In this document: positions 39,986 through 48,266 of the stretch, piece after piece
How the letters are laid out: each line of letters begins with the position of its first letter
Numbering within the stretch: the stretch's first letter is position 1
Assembly: GCF_900090245.1 (NCBI RefSeq)
Contig: NZ_FMDN01000006.1
Span: 226,274-290,273, forward strand
Direction of reading: 5' to 3'
From: Micromonospora halophytica
GTDB taxonomy: Bacteria > Actinomycetota > Actinomycetes > Mycobacteriales > Micromonosporaceae
DNA: 64,000 bases
Made by a program: the position numbers and the translations under genes
Notes under the pieces: model-generated
Told to the model about the DNA's origin: nothing
Databases searched by the model: none
Seen by the model: only the letters and a program-made list of their open reading frames with translations

Positions 39986-40984
39986 GTGTCGCGGAACCGC
40001 ACCGAACGCCTGGTCAACCTGGTGATCTGTCTCCTGTCCACACGACGGTTCCTGACCGCCGCGCAGATCGCCGCGACCGTGCCCGGCTACGAGCACGATC
40101 CGGACGACCCCAAGGAGCACGAGGCCTTCCAGCGCAAGTTCGAGCGGGACAAGGCCGAGCTGCGGGAGCTGGGCGTCCCGCTGGAGACCGGGACGGCCAG
40201 CGTCTTCGACGCCGAGCCGGGCTACCGGATCGCCCACCGCGAGTACGCGCTGCCCGACATCCCGCTCGAACCGGACGAGGCCGCCGCGGTCGGCATCGCC
40301 GCGCGGCTCTGGCAGCACGCCGGGCTGGCCGCCGCCGCCTCCTCCGGGCTGGCCAAGCTGCGCGCCGCGGGCGTGGACGTCGACCCGCAGGCCACCCTGG
40401 GCCTGGAGCCCATGGTCACGGTCGACCCGGCGTTCGCGCCGCTGACCGCTGCCGCCCGCGACCGGCGGCAGGTCAACTTCGACTACCGGGTGCCCGACCG
40501 GGACGCCCCCACCCGCCGCCGGTTGCAGCCGTGGGGGGTGGTCTGCTGGCGTGGCCGGTGGTACGTGGTCGGCCACGACCTGGACCGTGACGCCACCCGT
40601 TGTTTCCGGCTGTCCCGGGTGGTGGGCGCCGTGCGGGTGACCGGCGAGCCGGGAGGTTACGAACCTCCGGCCGGGGTGGATCTGATCAGCCACGTCGCCC
40701 GCTGGTCCGGGCCGGTGGAGCGGACCGGCCGGGCCACCGTGCTGGCCGCCCCGGGCCGGGCCGCCGGCCTGCGTCGCTGGGCGGTGCGGACAGTGCCGGA
40801 TCCCGCCGGGGACCGGCTGACCCTGCCCTACGCCGACCCGGACTTCCTCGCCGGTCAGCTCGTCGGGTACGGCCCGGACGTGCGGGTGCTGGATCCGCCG
40901 GAGGTGCGCGACGCGGTGATCCAACGGCTCAAGGAAATCGCCGCCCGGCACGAGGATCTGGCCGTGGCCGGGGGTGCCCGGTGA
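39986..40984 (+). CDS. pafB: WYL-domain regulator PafB
   Basis: A 332-residue transcription regulator, half of the PafBC heterodimer that activates the LexA-independent DNA-damage response in mycobacteria. The N-terminal winged helix is at RLVNLVICLLSTRRFLTAAQ; the WYL domain is in the middle (QVNFDYRVPDRDAPTRRRLQ, then WRGRWYVVGHDLDRDATRCF), with WYVVG in place of the WYL core. A C-terminal WCX domain follows. GTG at 39986. Its stop overlaps the pafC start (GTGA), so the pair is made together. DNA single strands have been proposed as the ligand of WYL domains. Confidence 0.93.
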   Translation: MSRNRTERLVNLVICLLSTRRFLTAAQIAATVPGYEHDPDDPKEHEAFQRKFERDKAELRELGVPLETGTASVFDAEPGYRIAHREYALPDIPLEPDEAAAVGIAARLWQHAGLAAAASSGLAKLRAAGVDVDPQATLGLEPMVTVDPAFAPLTAAARDRRQVNFDYRVPDRDAPTRRRLQPWGVVCWRGRWYVVGHDLDRDATRCFRLSRVVGAVRVTGEPGGYEPPAGVDLISHVARWSGPVERTGRATVLAAPGRAAGLRRWAVRTVPDPAGDRLTLPYADPDFLAGQLVGYGPDVRVLDPPEVRDAVIQRLKEIAARHEDLAVAGGAR

Positions 40985-42000
40985 CCCGCCCGGCCGCGAA
41001 GGGCGGCTCACGCGCCTCCGCCGACCGGCTGGCCCGGCTGCTCAACCTGGTGCCCTACCTGCTGGCCCGCCCCGGCATCGAGATCGCCGAGGCCGCCGGG
41101 GACCTGGGCGTCACCGAGCGGCAGCTGCGCGAGGACCTGGAACTGCTCTGGGTCTGCGGGCTGCCCGGGTACGGCCCCGGTGACCTGATCGACATGGCCT
41201 TCGACGGCGACCGGGTGACCATCACCTACGACGCGGGCATCGACCGGCCGCTGCGGCTCACCCCGGACGAGGCGCTCGCGCTGGTGGTGGCCCTGCGGAT
41301 GCTCGCGGAGACCCCGGGGGTGGCCAACCGGGAGGCCGTCGAGCGGGCGCTCGCGAAGATCGAGAGCGCGGCCGGAGACCTGGTGGGCGCGCCGGTGGCG
41401 GTGCGGCTGCCCGGCGACACCGAGCGGGTGCGCGAGCTGAGCGCCGCCGTCGAGCGCGGCCGGGCACTGCGGATCACCTACTACACGGCGGCCCGGGACG
41501 AGACCACCGAGCGGACCATCGACCCGCTGCGGATGCTCATGGTGGCCGGCCGGGCGTACGTGGAGGCGTGGTGCCGGCGGGCGGAGGGGGTGCGGCTGTT
41601 CCGCGCCGACCGGATCGACGCGGTCGCCGAGCTCGACGAGGCGGCCGTCGTGCCGCCGCAGGCCCGCCGGCACGACCTCACCGACGGCGTGTTCCGTCCC
41701 TCGCCGGACCTGCCGCTGATCACCCTGCGGATCGGTCGGGGCGACCGGTGGATCACCGAGTACTACCCGTGCGAGCGGGTGGAGGTGGACGGCGACCACT
41801 GGCTGGTGTCGCTGCGGGTGACCGACCTGGGCTGGGCCCGCCGGTTCGTGCTCGGGCTCGGGCCGGACGTCACCGTGCTCGCCCCGGTCGAGCTGGCCGA
41901 GCAGGTCCGCGCCCAGGCCGCCGCCGCGCTGGCGGCGTACGCCACACCGGCCGGCGCGGCACCGTCGGCCGATCAGGCGGTGGGGGCCGTCACCCAGTAG
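40981..42000 (+). CDS. pafC: WYL-domain regulator PafC
   Basis: A 339-residue partner of PafB with the same order of domains. The winged helix contains RLARLLNLVPYLLARPGIEI and GVTERQLREDLELLWVCGL, and the WYL domain has LRITYYTAARDETTERTIDP and MVAGRAYVEAWCRRAEGVRL. The C-terminal WCX part is EYYPCERVEVDGDHWLVSLR. Translationally coupled to pafB. The product acts as a heterodimer or a tandem PafBC activator of DNA-damage genes. The 10-base gap to the next small gene suggests continued co-transcription toward tatA. Confidence 0.93.
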   Translation: MTRPAAKGGSRASADRLARLLNLVPYLLARPGIEIAEAAGDLGVTERQLREDLELLWVCGLPGYGPGDLIDMAFDGDRVTITYDAGIDRPLRLTPDEALALVVALRMLAETPGVANREAVERALAKIESAAGDLVGAPVAVRLPGDTERVRELSAAVERGRALRITYYTAARDETTERTIDPLRMLMVAGRAYVEAWCRRAEGVRLFRADRIDAVAELDEAAVVPPQARRHDLTDGVFRPSPDLPLITLRIGRGDRWITEYYPCERVEVDGDHWLVSLRVTDLGWARRFVLGLGPDVTVLAPVELAEQVRAQAAAALAAYATPAGAAPSADQAVGAVTQ

Positions 42001-42010
42001 GCTGACCGCC

Positions 42011-42259
42011 GTGGTGAAGTGGATCGTGCTCGCGGTGGTGCTGTTCGCGCTCGTCGTGCTGGCCCTGGCGGTGCGGCCGGTCATGGCGCGGCTGCCCCGG
42101 CTGCGCCGGGCGGCGGTGGCCCTGCAGCGCCGCCACGCCGACGCGGAGGCGCTGCGCGAGGCCGCCGAGGTGCTCCAGGTACGGGCGGAGGCGTTGCAGC
42201 AGCGCGCCGAGCTCGCCCAGGACCGGATCGAGCTGATCAAGGCCAAGCGCGGCAGATGA
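42011..42259 (+). CDS. Small membrane protein with coiled coil
   Basis: An 82-residue protein with an N-terminal membrane helix (WIVLAVVLFALVVLALAV) followed by a strongly heptad-like helix of Ala, Leu, Glu, Arg and Gln (ADAEALREAAEVLQVRAEAL). It stays anchored in the membrane with the coiled coil inside the cell. I do not recognise the family. It starts at a GTG 10 bases after the pafC stop and keeps the same strand as tatA, so it probably belongs to the pafBC transcript. Confidence 0.7.
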   Translation: MVKWIVLAVVLFALVVLALAVRPVMARLPRLRRAAVALQRRHADAEALREAAEVLQVRAEALQQRAELAQDRIELIKAKRGR

Positions 42260-42472
42260 TCGACTGCGGTCGGTGAATCGCGCGCGATCTGCGCGATCGA
42301 CGTCCGTTTCGCGCAGCACCGAGCGCCGGTAGGTGGTTGACGGGACACTCGCAGGTGGTCAAGACTTCACCGGCCGGCCGCGTCACCAGCGGCCCGGCGG
42401 GTGGCAGCGGCCCGAGACGCACGTACGATGGGCGGCGACACACCCTTCGACACAGAGCGACTGGAGCTTCCC

Positions 42473-42805
42473 ATGGGTGCCCTCAAGCCGTGGCACATCG
42501 CCGTACTCGTGGTTGTGCTGATCCTGCTCTTCGGCGCGAAGCGGCTCCCCGACGCGGCCCGCTCGCTGGGCCGCTCGCTGCGGATCATCAAGGCGGAGAC
42601 CAAGAGCCTGCACGACGACGACAAGGACCTGGCCGAGAAGGCCGACGCGCAGGCCGGCTTCCAGCCGCTGCCGCCGCAGGCTCAGCAGCAGCAGTACGTG
42701 CAGCAGCCGTACGTCCAGCCGCAGCAGCAGTACGCCCCGCAGCAGGCTCCGCAGCAGCCGGTCGCCCCGCCGGTCGACCCGGTGCAGCGCGTCCGCGACA
42801 ACTGA
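42473..42805 (+). CDS. tatA: Twin-arginine translocase subunit TatA
   Basis: A 110-residue TatA/TatE-type subunit. It has the short N-terminal membrane helix HIAVLVVVLILLFGAKRLPD, the hinge and amphipathic helix AARSLGRSLRIIKAETKSL, and a long Gln/Pro/Tyr-rich disordered tail (QQQQYVQQPYVQPQQQYAP). TatA molecules form the protein-conducting part of the translocase for folded proteins. The ATG has GGAG seven bases upstream. tatC follows 18 bases later. No tatB is seen, which is normal where it is encoded elsewhere. Confidence 0.95.
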   Translation: MGALKPWHIAVLVVVLILLFGAKRLPDAARSLGRSLRIIKAETKSLHDDDKDLAEKADAQAGFQPLPPQAQQQQYVQQPYVQPQQQYAPQQAPQQPVAPPVDPVQRVRDN

Positions 42806-42823
42806 TCGAAGGGCCCGAACACC

Positions 42824-43777
42824 GTGGCCTTCGCGCTCCGCAAGCGCGGCCCGAGCAACTTCGCCCGGGCCGCCGACGGGTCCATGACGCTCATAGAGCA
42901 CATCCGTGAGCTGCGTAACCGCCTGTTCCGCGCCTCGCTGGCGATCCTGGTCGGCTTCGGCTTCGGCATCTGGCTCTCCGGCCCGGTGCTGCACCTGCTC
43001 CAGCAGCCGTACTGCGACCTGCCGAAGGCGCGGCTGGTCAACGGGTCGTGCAACTTCGTCCAGCTCGGCCCGGCGGACCTGTTCCTGCTCCAGTTGAAGG
43101 TCGGCCTCTGGGTCGGCCTGATCATCGCCGCGCCGGTCTGGCTCTACCAGCTCTGGGCGTTCATCGCTCCGGGCCTGCACCGGCACGAGCGGCGGTACGC
43201 GTACTTCTTCACGGCGCTGGCCGCCCCGCTCTTCGCCGCCGGCGCGGTGCTGGCGTACTTCGTCACCGCCAAGGGGCTGGAGTTCCTGCTCAACATCTCC
43301 GGCGGCGGGGACATCACCACCACACTGGACATCACCCGGTACATCTCGTTCGTCACCAACCTGATCATGCTGTTCGGGGTGGCGTTCGAGTTCCCGTTGG
43401 TCGTGCTGATGCTCAACTTCGTCGGCCTGGCCAGCGGACGGAAGCTGCTGAGCTGGTGGCGGGTGGCGGTGTTCGTGTTCTTCGCCTTCGCGGCGGTGGT
43501 CACTCCGACCCCGGACCCGTTCGGCATGACCGCTCTGGCGATCTGCCTCTCCGCGCTCTACTTCGCCGCGGTAGGCGTCGCCTTCCTCAACGACAAGCGT
43601 CGTGGGCGGGGCAAGGAGATCTATGCCGGCATCGCCGACGACGAGGTCTCGCCGTTGCAGCTCGACGACGAGCCGGTGACCGCCGCGCCGGAGCTGAGTC
43701 ACTCCGGGCCGATCACCGCACCGGAGCCGGTCGCCGCGCCCGCGCCGATCGACCGCCGCTACGACGACATGACCTGA
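42824..43777 (+). CDS. tatC: Twin-arginine translocase subunit TatC
   Basis: A 317-residue six-helix membrane protein that receives Tat signal peptides. The N-terminal cytosolic signature is MTLIEHIRELRNRLFRASLA, followed by LILVGFGF-like helices, the conserved EFPLVVLMLNFVGLAS region of the fourth helix, and FFAFAAVVTPTPDPFGMTAL before the last helices. A Pro/Ala-rich tail of about 60 residues is cytosolic. GTG start. The tatAC pair beside pafBC is the usual actinobacterial order. A hairpin terminator follows the stop by 23 bases. Confidence 0.96.
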   Translation: MAFALRKRGPSNFARAADGSMTLIEHIRELRNRLFRASLAILVGFGFGIWLSGPVLHLLQQPYCDLPKARLVNGSCNFVQLGPADLFLLQLKVGLWVGLIIAAPVWLYQLWAFIAPGLHRHERRYAYFFTALAAPLFAAGAVLAYFVTAKGLEFLLNISGGGDITTTLDITRYISFVTNLIMLFGVAFEFPLVVLMLNFVGLASGRKLLSWWRVAVFVFFAFAAVVTPTPDPFGMTALAICLSALYFAAVGVAFLNDKRRGRGKEIYAGIADDEVSPLQLDDEPVTAAPELSHSGPITAPEPVAAPAPIDRRYDDMT

Positions 43778-43800
43778 CGGCGCTCGCGCCCGTCACGTCC

Positions 43801-43837
43801 GCCGATGCCGCTCCCGCCCAGCGGGGGCGGCATCGGC
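43801..43837 (+). terminator. Terminator of tatAC
   Basis: GCCGATGCCGC (43801-43811) pairs with GCGGCATCGGC (43827-43837); an inner CCCGC/GCGGG extends the stem around a three-base loop. Confidence 0.82.
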
Positions 43838-43842
43838 CGTTG

Positions 43843-43972
43843 GTGCCGACCGGCGCGGCGTGGCCCGAGCGCTGCCCGCCGAGGGCGTGACAGGTGCTGC
43901 TGTCGGCGTGCCGACCGGCGCGGCATCGTGCGAGGGCTGCCCGCCCTGGCGACAGGTGCCGCCGCCGGCGTC
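43843..43972. repeat. Imperfect 65-bp tandem duplication
   Basis: GTGCCGACCGGCGCGGC begins both units, at 43843 and 43908. The second half of each unit (GCTGCCCGCC, then GACAGGTGC) also matches, with small changes and a two-base gap. It lies between tatC and the TOPRIM gene, outside coding sequence except for the last few bases. Confidence 0.6.
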
Positions 43973-44543
43973 AGAGCCGGTCCAGCAGTTCCGCGAGCGG
44001 GCGGGGGACGCGGTCGGCGTCGAGTGATCCGGTGAGCAGGCGGGCATACTCGATCTTGCGGCCGCTGCGGGTGCCGATGAAACGCCGCAGCTGGGCGTCG
44101 GTGGGGCGGAGCCGTTGCGCGGGCTGCCGCTGGAAGCGCCGGAACGAGGCCAGCTCGCCGTGCGCCTCGACCAGCTCCAGCACCCCGACGGTGCCGTGGG
44201 CGCGGATCAGCTCCTCCTCGAGGTCGACGACGCAGACCGAGAAGCCGGCGGCCGCCAGCTCCGTGCCCAGTCCGGCGCGCGCCAGGTTACGACGGACGTG
44301 GAAGGCTTCCCCGGCGTCGCAGAGACCCGACATGCGGACGTCGAGCCCGTGCGGGCCGAACAGCTCCAGGAAGTGGCCGATGTTGGTCACGCCGCCCATC
44401 GGCACCACCCGGACCCCGTCCAGGTGCCGACCGGTCCGCTCGGCCAGCACCTCGATCGCGACCTGGTCGCTGACGCCCTCGACGAGCACCACCGCCCTGG
44501 CCGGCGTCCGGGCGGCCTCCGCCAGACCGGTCCGCAGGTCCAC
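43971..44543 (-). CDS. Stand-alone OLD-type TOPRIM protein
   Basis: A 190-residue protein whose first 140 residues form a TOPRIM domain. The glutamate motif is in AVVLVEGVSDQVAIEVLAER and the second region in GVRVVPMGGVTNIGHFLELF, with LDVRMSGLCDAGEAFHVRR in the position of the D-x-D-like element. This matches the TOPRIM part of OLD-family nucleases, which cleave DNA with two metal ions, but the ABC-type ATPase normally fused in front is missing. Small proteins like this are called TOPRIM nucleotidyl transferase/hydrolase domain proteins. The remaining 50 residues are basic and may bind nucleic acid. GTG start at 44543; no partner gene is adjacent. Confidence 0.75.
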   Translation of the reverse strand: MDLRTGLAEAARTPARAVVLVEGVSDQVAIEVLAERTGRHLDGVRVVPMGGVTNIGHFLELFGPHGLDVRMSGLCDAGEAFHVRRNLARAGLGTELAAAGFSVCVVDLEEELIRAHGTVGVLELVEAHGELASFRRFQRQPAQRLRPTDAQLRRFIGTRSGRKIEYARLLTGSLDADRVPRPLAELLDRL

Positions 44544-44750
44544 GGTCGCCCCCTTCGACGTCGCGGTACGCGGTTAGTGCCCACCTTCGCCGCCCGGGCG
44601 CCCGCCGGCAAGCGCATTGTCCCGACCGGAGGCCGTCGCGCCGGTTGCCGGCACCGCCTGGCCGGCGATCCCCTGCCCGGGCTCCGCCGCCGGTCGACAG
44701 CTCGGGCGGCCCGCCGGCCGTGGTGCGGAACGCCGCGCACCGCGCCGCAC

Positions 44751-45395
44751 CTACCGCGGATGTCCCGCACCGTCGGTCTCGTACGACTGGGAGGTGAACT
44801 TCGACAGGAACACGTCGTAGCGACCGTCCGGCCGGAACACCACGGTGGCCCCGTCCTGCCAGGTCCCGTTCTCCGCCCACCACTGCGAGCCGGCCGGATC
44901 GCCCTGATTTTGGTGGATGTTGTGCATGCCCAGCCCGCGCTCGAACGGTTCGCCGAAGATCGCGGTACGGGCGCCGGGCACCAGGATCGACTCCAGTGCC
45001 GTGGCGGCCTCCAGGTGGGATCCGGCCGACCACGCCCGGGCGGCCAGCCACCGGCGTACCGGGCGGGGGAGCAGGGCGGTCAGGCAGCCGTCGGTGAGCC
45101 GGAACGCGGGATGCCGGATGTAGTCGAGCGCTCCCGAGGACGAGGTCGTCGCCAGCGGGTGGTAGCCGGTCGACAACGTGCCGAGCGTCGGGAGGAGGTC
45201 CGGAGGCAGGGTCACCAGCCGCCACTGCACCCCGGTCGCCGACTGCTTGCTGTCGACGTCCACGGCACAGCGGTAGTGGCCGGTGGGCGCCGCGACCGTC
45301 AGGTTGACGTGGAACCAGCGGCCCTGCTCGTCCGGAGGGTCGCGGTGGTGCTCGGTGAGCGTCCCGACGAGCACGCCGTAGCGGTCCAGTGGCAT
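44751..45395 (-). CDS. DUF2278 (YukJ-like) protein
   Basis: A 214-residue soluble protein of the YukJ/DUF2278 family. It starts MPLDRYGVLVGTLTEHHRDP and has HYRCAVDVDSKQSATGVQWR, the family signature FGEPFERGLGMHNIHQNQGD and the ending DGATVVFRPDGRYDVFLSKF, with FTSQSYETDGAGHPR at the C-terminus. All beta in prediction by eye. Function unknown; the conserved His/Asn/Gln patch looks like a metal or substrate site. It stands alone, 207 bases from the TOPRIM gene on the same strand. Confidence 0.85.
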   Translation of the reverse strand: MPLDRYGVLVGTLTEHHRDPPDEQGRWFHVNLTVAAPTGHYRCAVDVDSKQSATGVQWRLVTLPPDLLPTLGTLSTGYHPLATTSSSGALDYIRHPAFRLTDGCLTALLPRPVRRWLAARAWSAGSHLEAATALESILVPGARTAIFGEPFERGLGMHNIHQNQGDPAGSQWWAENGTWQDGATVVFRPDGRYDVFLSKFTSQSYETDGAGHPR

Positions 45396-45434
45396 ACCGG
45401 CATTATCGGCGCGGACCGGCGCCGATCCGGCCGG

Positions 45435-46181
45435 TCACAGCACCTGGGACAGGAACCGGCGCAGCCGGGGGTGCTCCGGGGCCTCGAAGATCGCGGCCGG
45501 CTCGCCGGCCTCCAGCACCACGCCGTGGTCCATGAAGGCGACGGTGTCGGCGACGGAGCGGGCGAAGCCCATCTCGTGGGTGACCACCACCATGGTCATG
45601 CCGCCGGCGGACAGGTCGGCCATCAGGGCGAGGACGCCCTTGACCAGTTCCGGGTCGAGCGCCGAGGTGGCCTCGTCGAAGAGCATGATCTGTGGTTGGA
45701 GGGCCAACGCGCGGGCGATGGCCACCCGCTGCTGCTGACCGCCGGACAGGTGCGCCGGCCGGGAGTCGGCCTTGGCGGCCAACCCCACGAGGTCCAGCTG
45801 GGCCCGGGCGAGCTGGACGGCCTCGTCCTCGGAGAGCTTCTTGAGCTTGCGCAGCGCCAGGGTGATGTTGCGCAGCACGCTCATGTGCGGGAAGAGGTTG
45901 AACTGCTGGAACACCATGCCGATCCGCTGGCGCAGCGCGTCCGGGTCGTCGCGCAGCACGCTGCGCCCGTCGAGCAGCACGTCGCCGGAGTCCGGCTCGA
46001 TGAGCCGGTTGATGGTGCGCAGCAGGGTGGACTTGCCGGAGCCGGAGGGGCCGATCACGCAGGCGGTGGCGCCAAAGGCGACGTCCAGGTCGGCGCCGCG
46101 CAGCACCCGGTTGGCCCCGAAGGCCAGATGCACGTCGCGGACGCCGAGGCTGACCGAGGTGGTGGTGGCGGTGGCCGTCAT
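45435..46181 (-). CDS. Polar amino-acid ABC importer ATPase
   Basis: A 248-residue ATPase of the GlnQ/TcyC type. Walker A is GPSGSGKST, the Q-loop region MVFQQFNLFPHMSVLRNITL is typical of amino-acid importers, the signature is [17 protein letters not shown], Walker B IMLFDEATSALDPELV and the switch VVVTHEMGFAR. It powers uptake through the adjacent permease, whose stop and this start overlap (ATGA). The SAM-IV riboswitch and Cys-containing leader peptide at the head of this operon point to a sulphur amino acid, cystine or methionine, rather than glutamine. Confidence 0.92.
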   Translation of the reverse strand: MTATATTTSVSLGVRDVHLAFGANRVLRGADLDVAFGATACVIGPSGSGKSTLLRTINRLIEPDSGDVLLDGRSVLRDDPDALRQRIGMVFQQFNLFPHMSVLRNITLALRKLKKLSEDEAVQLARAQLDLVGLAAKADSRPAHLSGGQQQRVAIARALALQPQIMLFDEATSALDPELVKGVLALMADLSAGGMTMVVVTHEMGFARSVADTVAFMDHGVVLEAGEPAAIFEAPEHPRLRRFLSQVL

Positions 46182-46978
46182 CGCGGGTCCTTCCTGGTCG
46201 GGTTCGGCCGCGGCAGGGCGCTCTCGCCGGCCAGGGCTGCCGGCCCGCCGTCGTCGTCCGGGTGCACGGTCACCGTGCGGCCCTGGCGCAGCCGCCGGTC
46301 GATCCAGTTGACCGCGTGGGTCAGCGGCACGGTCAGCGCCAGGTAGAACAGGCCGGCCAACAGCAGCGCGGACTGGTTGCCGGTGTTCGCCGCGTAGTCC
46401 TGCCCGATCCGGAACAACTCTCGCTGACTGGCCAGCAGGCCGAGGAAGTAGACCAGGCTGGAGTCCTTGATCAGGGCGATCAGCTGGTTCACCCAGGCGG
46501 GCAGCACCCGGCGTACGCCCTGCGGGACGATCACCAGGCGCATCGCCTCACCCCAGGAGAAGCCGAGCGCGCGGGCCCCCTCCAGCTGTGCCACCTCCAC
46601 GCTCTGGATGCCGGCGCGGAAGATCTCACCGATGTAGGCGGCGGCGATCAGCGACAGCGCCAGGATGCCCAGCGGGTACGGGTTGGGCCCCCAGATCTCC
46701 ATGCCCAGCGGCGCCAGGCCGACGCCGATGAGCAGGATGGTCGCCGCGGCGGGCAGGCCGCGGAACACGTCGGTGTAGACCCGCGCCGGCCAGCGCAACC
46801 ATCGGGTACGGGAGATGCCGGCGATGGCCAGCAGCATGCCCAGCAGCGAGCCGAGCAGGGCGGCGGAGACCGCCAGGATCAGCGTGTTGGGCAGCCCGAC
46901 GGTCAGCATCTCGGGCAGCGCCTCGCGCATGGAGTCGGTGTCGAAGAAGGTCTCCCACAGGGTGCTCAACGGATCCAT
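46178..46978 (-). CDS. Polar amino-acid ABC importer permease
   Basis: A 266-residue His/Glu/Gln/Arg-family permease. The first helices (LPNTLILAVSAALLGSLLGM) lead into the family signature FRGLPAAATILLIGVGLAP and the EAA loop GIQSVEVAQLEGARALGFSW with the later PQGVRRVLPAWVNQLIALIK segment. The last helices include LLLAGLFYLALTVPLTHAVN. It likely forms a homodimer channel with the ATPase and receives substrate from the lipoprotein encoded 42 bases upstream. Coupled to the ATPase gene. Confidence 0.92.
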   Translation of the reverse strand: MDPLSTLWETFFDTDSMREALPEMLTVGLPNTLILAVSAALLGSLLGMLLAIAGISRTRWLRWPARVYTDVFRGLPAAATILLIGVGLAPLGMEIWGPNPYPLGILALSLIAAAYIGEIFRAGIQSVEVAQLEGARALGFSWGEAMRLVIVPQGVRRVLPAWVNQLIALIKDSSLVYFLGLLASQRELFRIGQDYAANTGNQSALLLAGLFYLALTVPLTHAVNWIDRRLRQGRTVTVHPDDDGGPAALAGESALPRPNPTRKDPR

Positions 46979-47020
46979 CAGCGCTTTCCTACCGCCCCGC
47001 TCGCTCGTGTGGTCGTACCG

Positions 47021-47878
47021 TCAGGAGGTGGCCGATGCCGACGGGACGGCGACCGTGCCGCTGCCCGGCGTGAACTCGGCCGGGATCGGCCGGCCCGGGT
47101 AGTACTGCTCCTGCAGCCGGGTCCAGGTGCCGTCGGCGATGACCTCGTCCAGGCCCTTGTTCAGGGCCTCGCGCAGCGCGTCGTTGCCCTTGGCGAAGGC
47201 GTACGCGGTGGGGGCGCGGCTGAGCTCCTTCGCCGCCACCGTGATCTTGCCGTTGCTGTCCGCGGCCGACTTCTCGCCGATCTCGGCCGGGGCGATCCAG
47301 GCGTCGGCGGTGCCGGCCTTGAGCTGGTTGATCGCCCCGTTGTAGTCGGGCACCCGGACCGGGTTCAGGCCCTTGGTGGTGGCGTAGTCGTCCTGGACGG
47401 TGCCCTGCACGACCACGACCCGCTTGCCGGCGAGCTGGTCGAAGCCGGTGATCGGGGAGCCGGCGGGTACGTCCAGGCCGAAGTAGCCGAAGTCGTAGCC
47501 GTTGCCGAAGTCGACGGTCTTCTTCCGCGCCTCGGTGATGGTGACGGAGGAGCTGCCGATGTCGAACGTGCGGTTGTTGACCTGGGACAGCAGCGCCGAG
47601 AAGTCGGTGCCGACGAACTCGACCTTCAGGCCGACCTTCGCGGCGGCGGCGACGAGCAGGTCGTTGTCGAAGCCGGTGAACGCGCCGTCCTCGAGGTACA
47701 CGTTCGGCGGCGCGTCGGTGAGCGTGCCGGCGCGCAGCACGCCCGGCTGGAGCAGGCGGTACGGGTTGTCCGCGGCGGCGGCGGAGTCGTCGCCACCGCA
47801 CGCGGTCAGCGTGGTGGCGGCGAGGACGGCGGCGGCACCGAGGGCGACCACCCTGGTCAGGGCGGGAAGGAGTCGCAC
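47021..47878 (-). CDS. Amino-acid ABC importer substrate-binding lipoprotein
   Basis: A 285-residue type II periplasmic-binding protein. The GTG at 47878 has GGAGA six bases upstream and gives a lipoprotein signal: VALGAAAVLAATTLTAC with the lipidated Cys at about residue 27. The mature part has LRAGTLTDAPPNVYLEDGAF, FDNDLLVAAAAKVGLKVEFV, and SSVTITEARKKTVDFGNGYD, the usual pattern of FliY/TcyA-like binding proteins. It lies first in the three-gene operon, about 100 bases after a leader peptide and behind a SAM-IV riboswitch, so the ligand is probably cystine or methionine. In-frame extension to 47926 lacks a signal at the right place. Confidence 0.92.
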   Translation of the reverse strand: MRLLPALTRVVALGAAAVLAATTLTACGGDDSAAAADNPYRLLQPGVLRAGTLTDAPPNVYLEDGAFTGFDNDLLVAAAAKVGLKVEFVGTDFSALLSQVNNRTFDIGSSSVTITEARKKTVDFGNGYDFGYFGLDVPAGSPITGFDQLAGKRVVVVQGTVQDDYATTKGLNPVRVPDYNGAINQLKAGTADAWIAPAEIGEKSAADSNGKITVAAKELSRAPTAYAFAKGNDALREALNKGLDEVIADGTWTRLQEQYYPGRPIPAEFTPGSGTVAVPSASATS

Positions 47879-47981
47879 AGTTGTCTCCGAGGATGTCGGT
47901 CGGCGTACGTGGGCACGCCGGATCACCGCCCGCCCGCCGGGCGCACCGCTTGGCGGTGGTACGAGGAAGAGGGGCCGTCGA

Positions 47982-48122
47982 CTACGCGGACAGGCGGCGA
48001 CAGCCGTCGCTGCAGACCCGCATCAGGTCGACGTGCCGTCGTTTGACCAGCGCGATGCCGGTCGCCGACGGGGCCGCGGGCGCGGCGCCGCCGACGGGCG
48101 GGGCGCACAGGTGAGCAGACAT
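47982..48122 (-). CDS. Leader peptide with RRHVDL motif
   Basis: A 46-residue open frame between the SAM-IV riboswitch and the transporter genes. It starts with ATG behind GGGAGA and carries KRRHVDLMRVCSDGC near its end. This motif is shared by a family of short actinobacterial leader peptides found before sulphur-metabolism and transport genes. The two Cys codons close to the end suggest that slow translation under cysteine shortage changes expression of the genes that follow. The sequence supports the peptide; the attenuation role is inference. Confidence 0.75.
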   Translation of the reverse strand: MSAHLCAPPVGGAAPAAPSATGIALVKRRHVDLMRVCSDGCRRLSA

Positions 48123-48150
48123 GGTTCTCCCGGGTCGGTGCTGACCTGGG

Positions 48151-48266
48151 GACCAGGCCACGCTTGCACCGGCGCTGCGCCGGTGCCTGGTCTTCACCCG
48201 GAGCACCCCACCGTGGAGGAGGGTTGCCGGCCAGCGAGCCGGGGCTTCGCGCTGGCGCTCATGACC
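48151..48266 (-). promoter_or_regulatory. SAM-IV riboswitch
   Basis: The minus strand from 48266 matches the actinobacterial SAM-IV aptamer: GGTCATGAGCGCCAGCG, AAGCCCCGGCT, CTGGCCGGCAACCCTCC and GGTGGGGTGCTCCGGGTGA. P1 is GGTC (48266-48263) with GACC (48192-48189), followed by a long hairpin at 48186-48166. The segment GACCAGGC at 48192-48185 can instead pair with GCCTGGTC at 48158-48151, an alternative helix that would break P1. It precedes the leader peptide and amino-acid importer and should turn them off when SAM is plentiful. A possible -10 element TAGCCT lies about 12-17 bases upstream. Confidence 0.88.
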
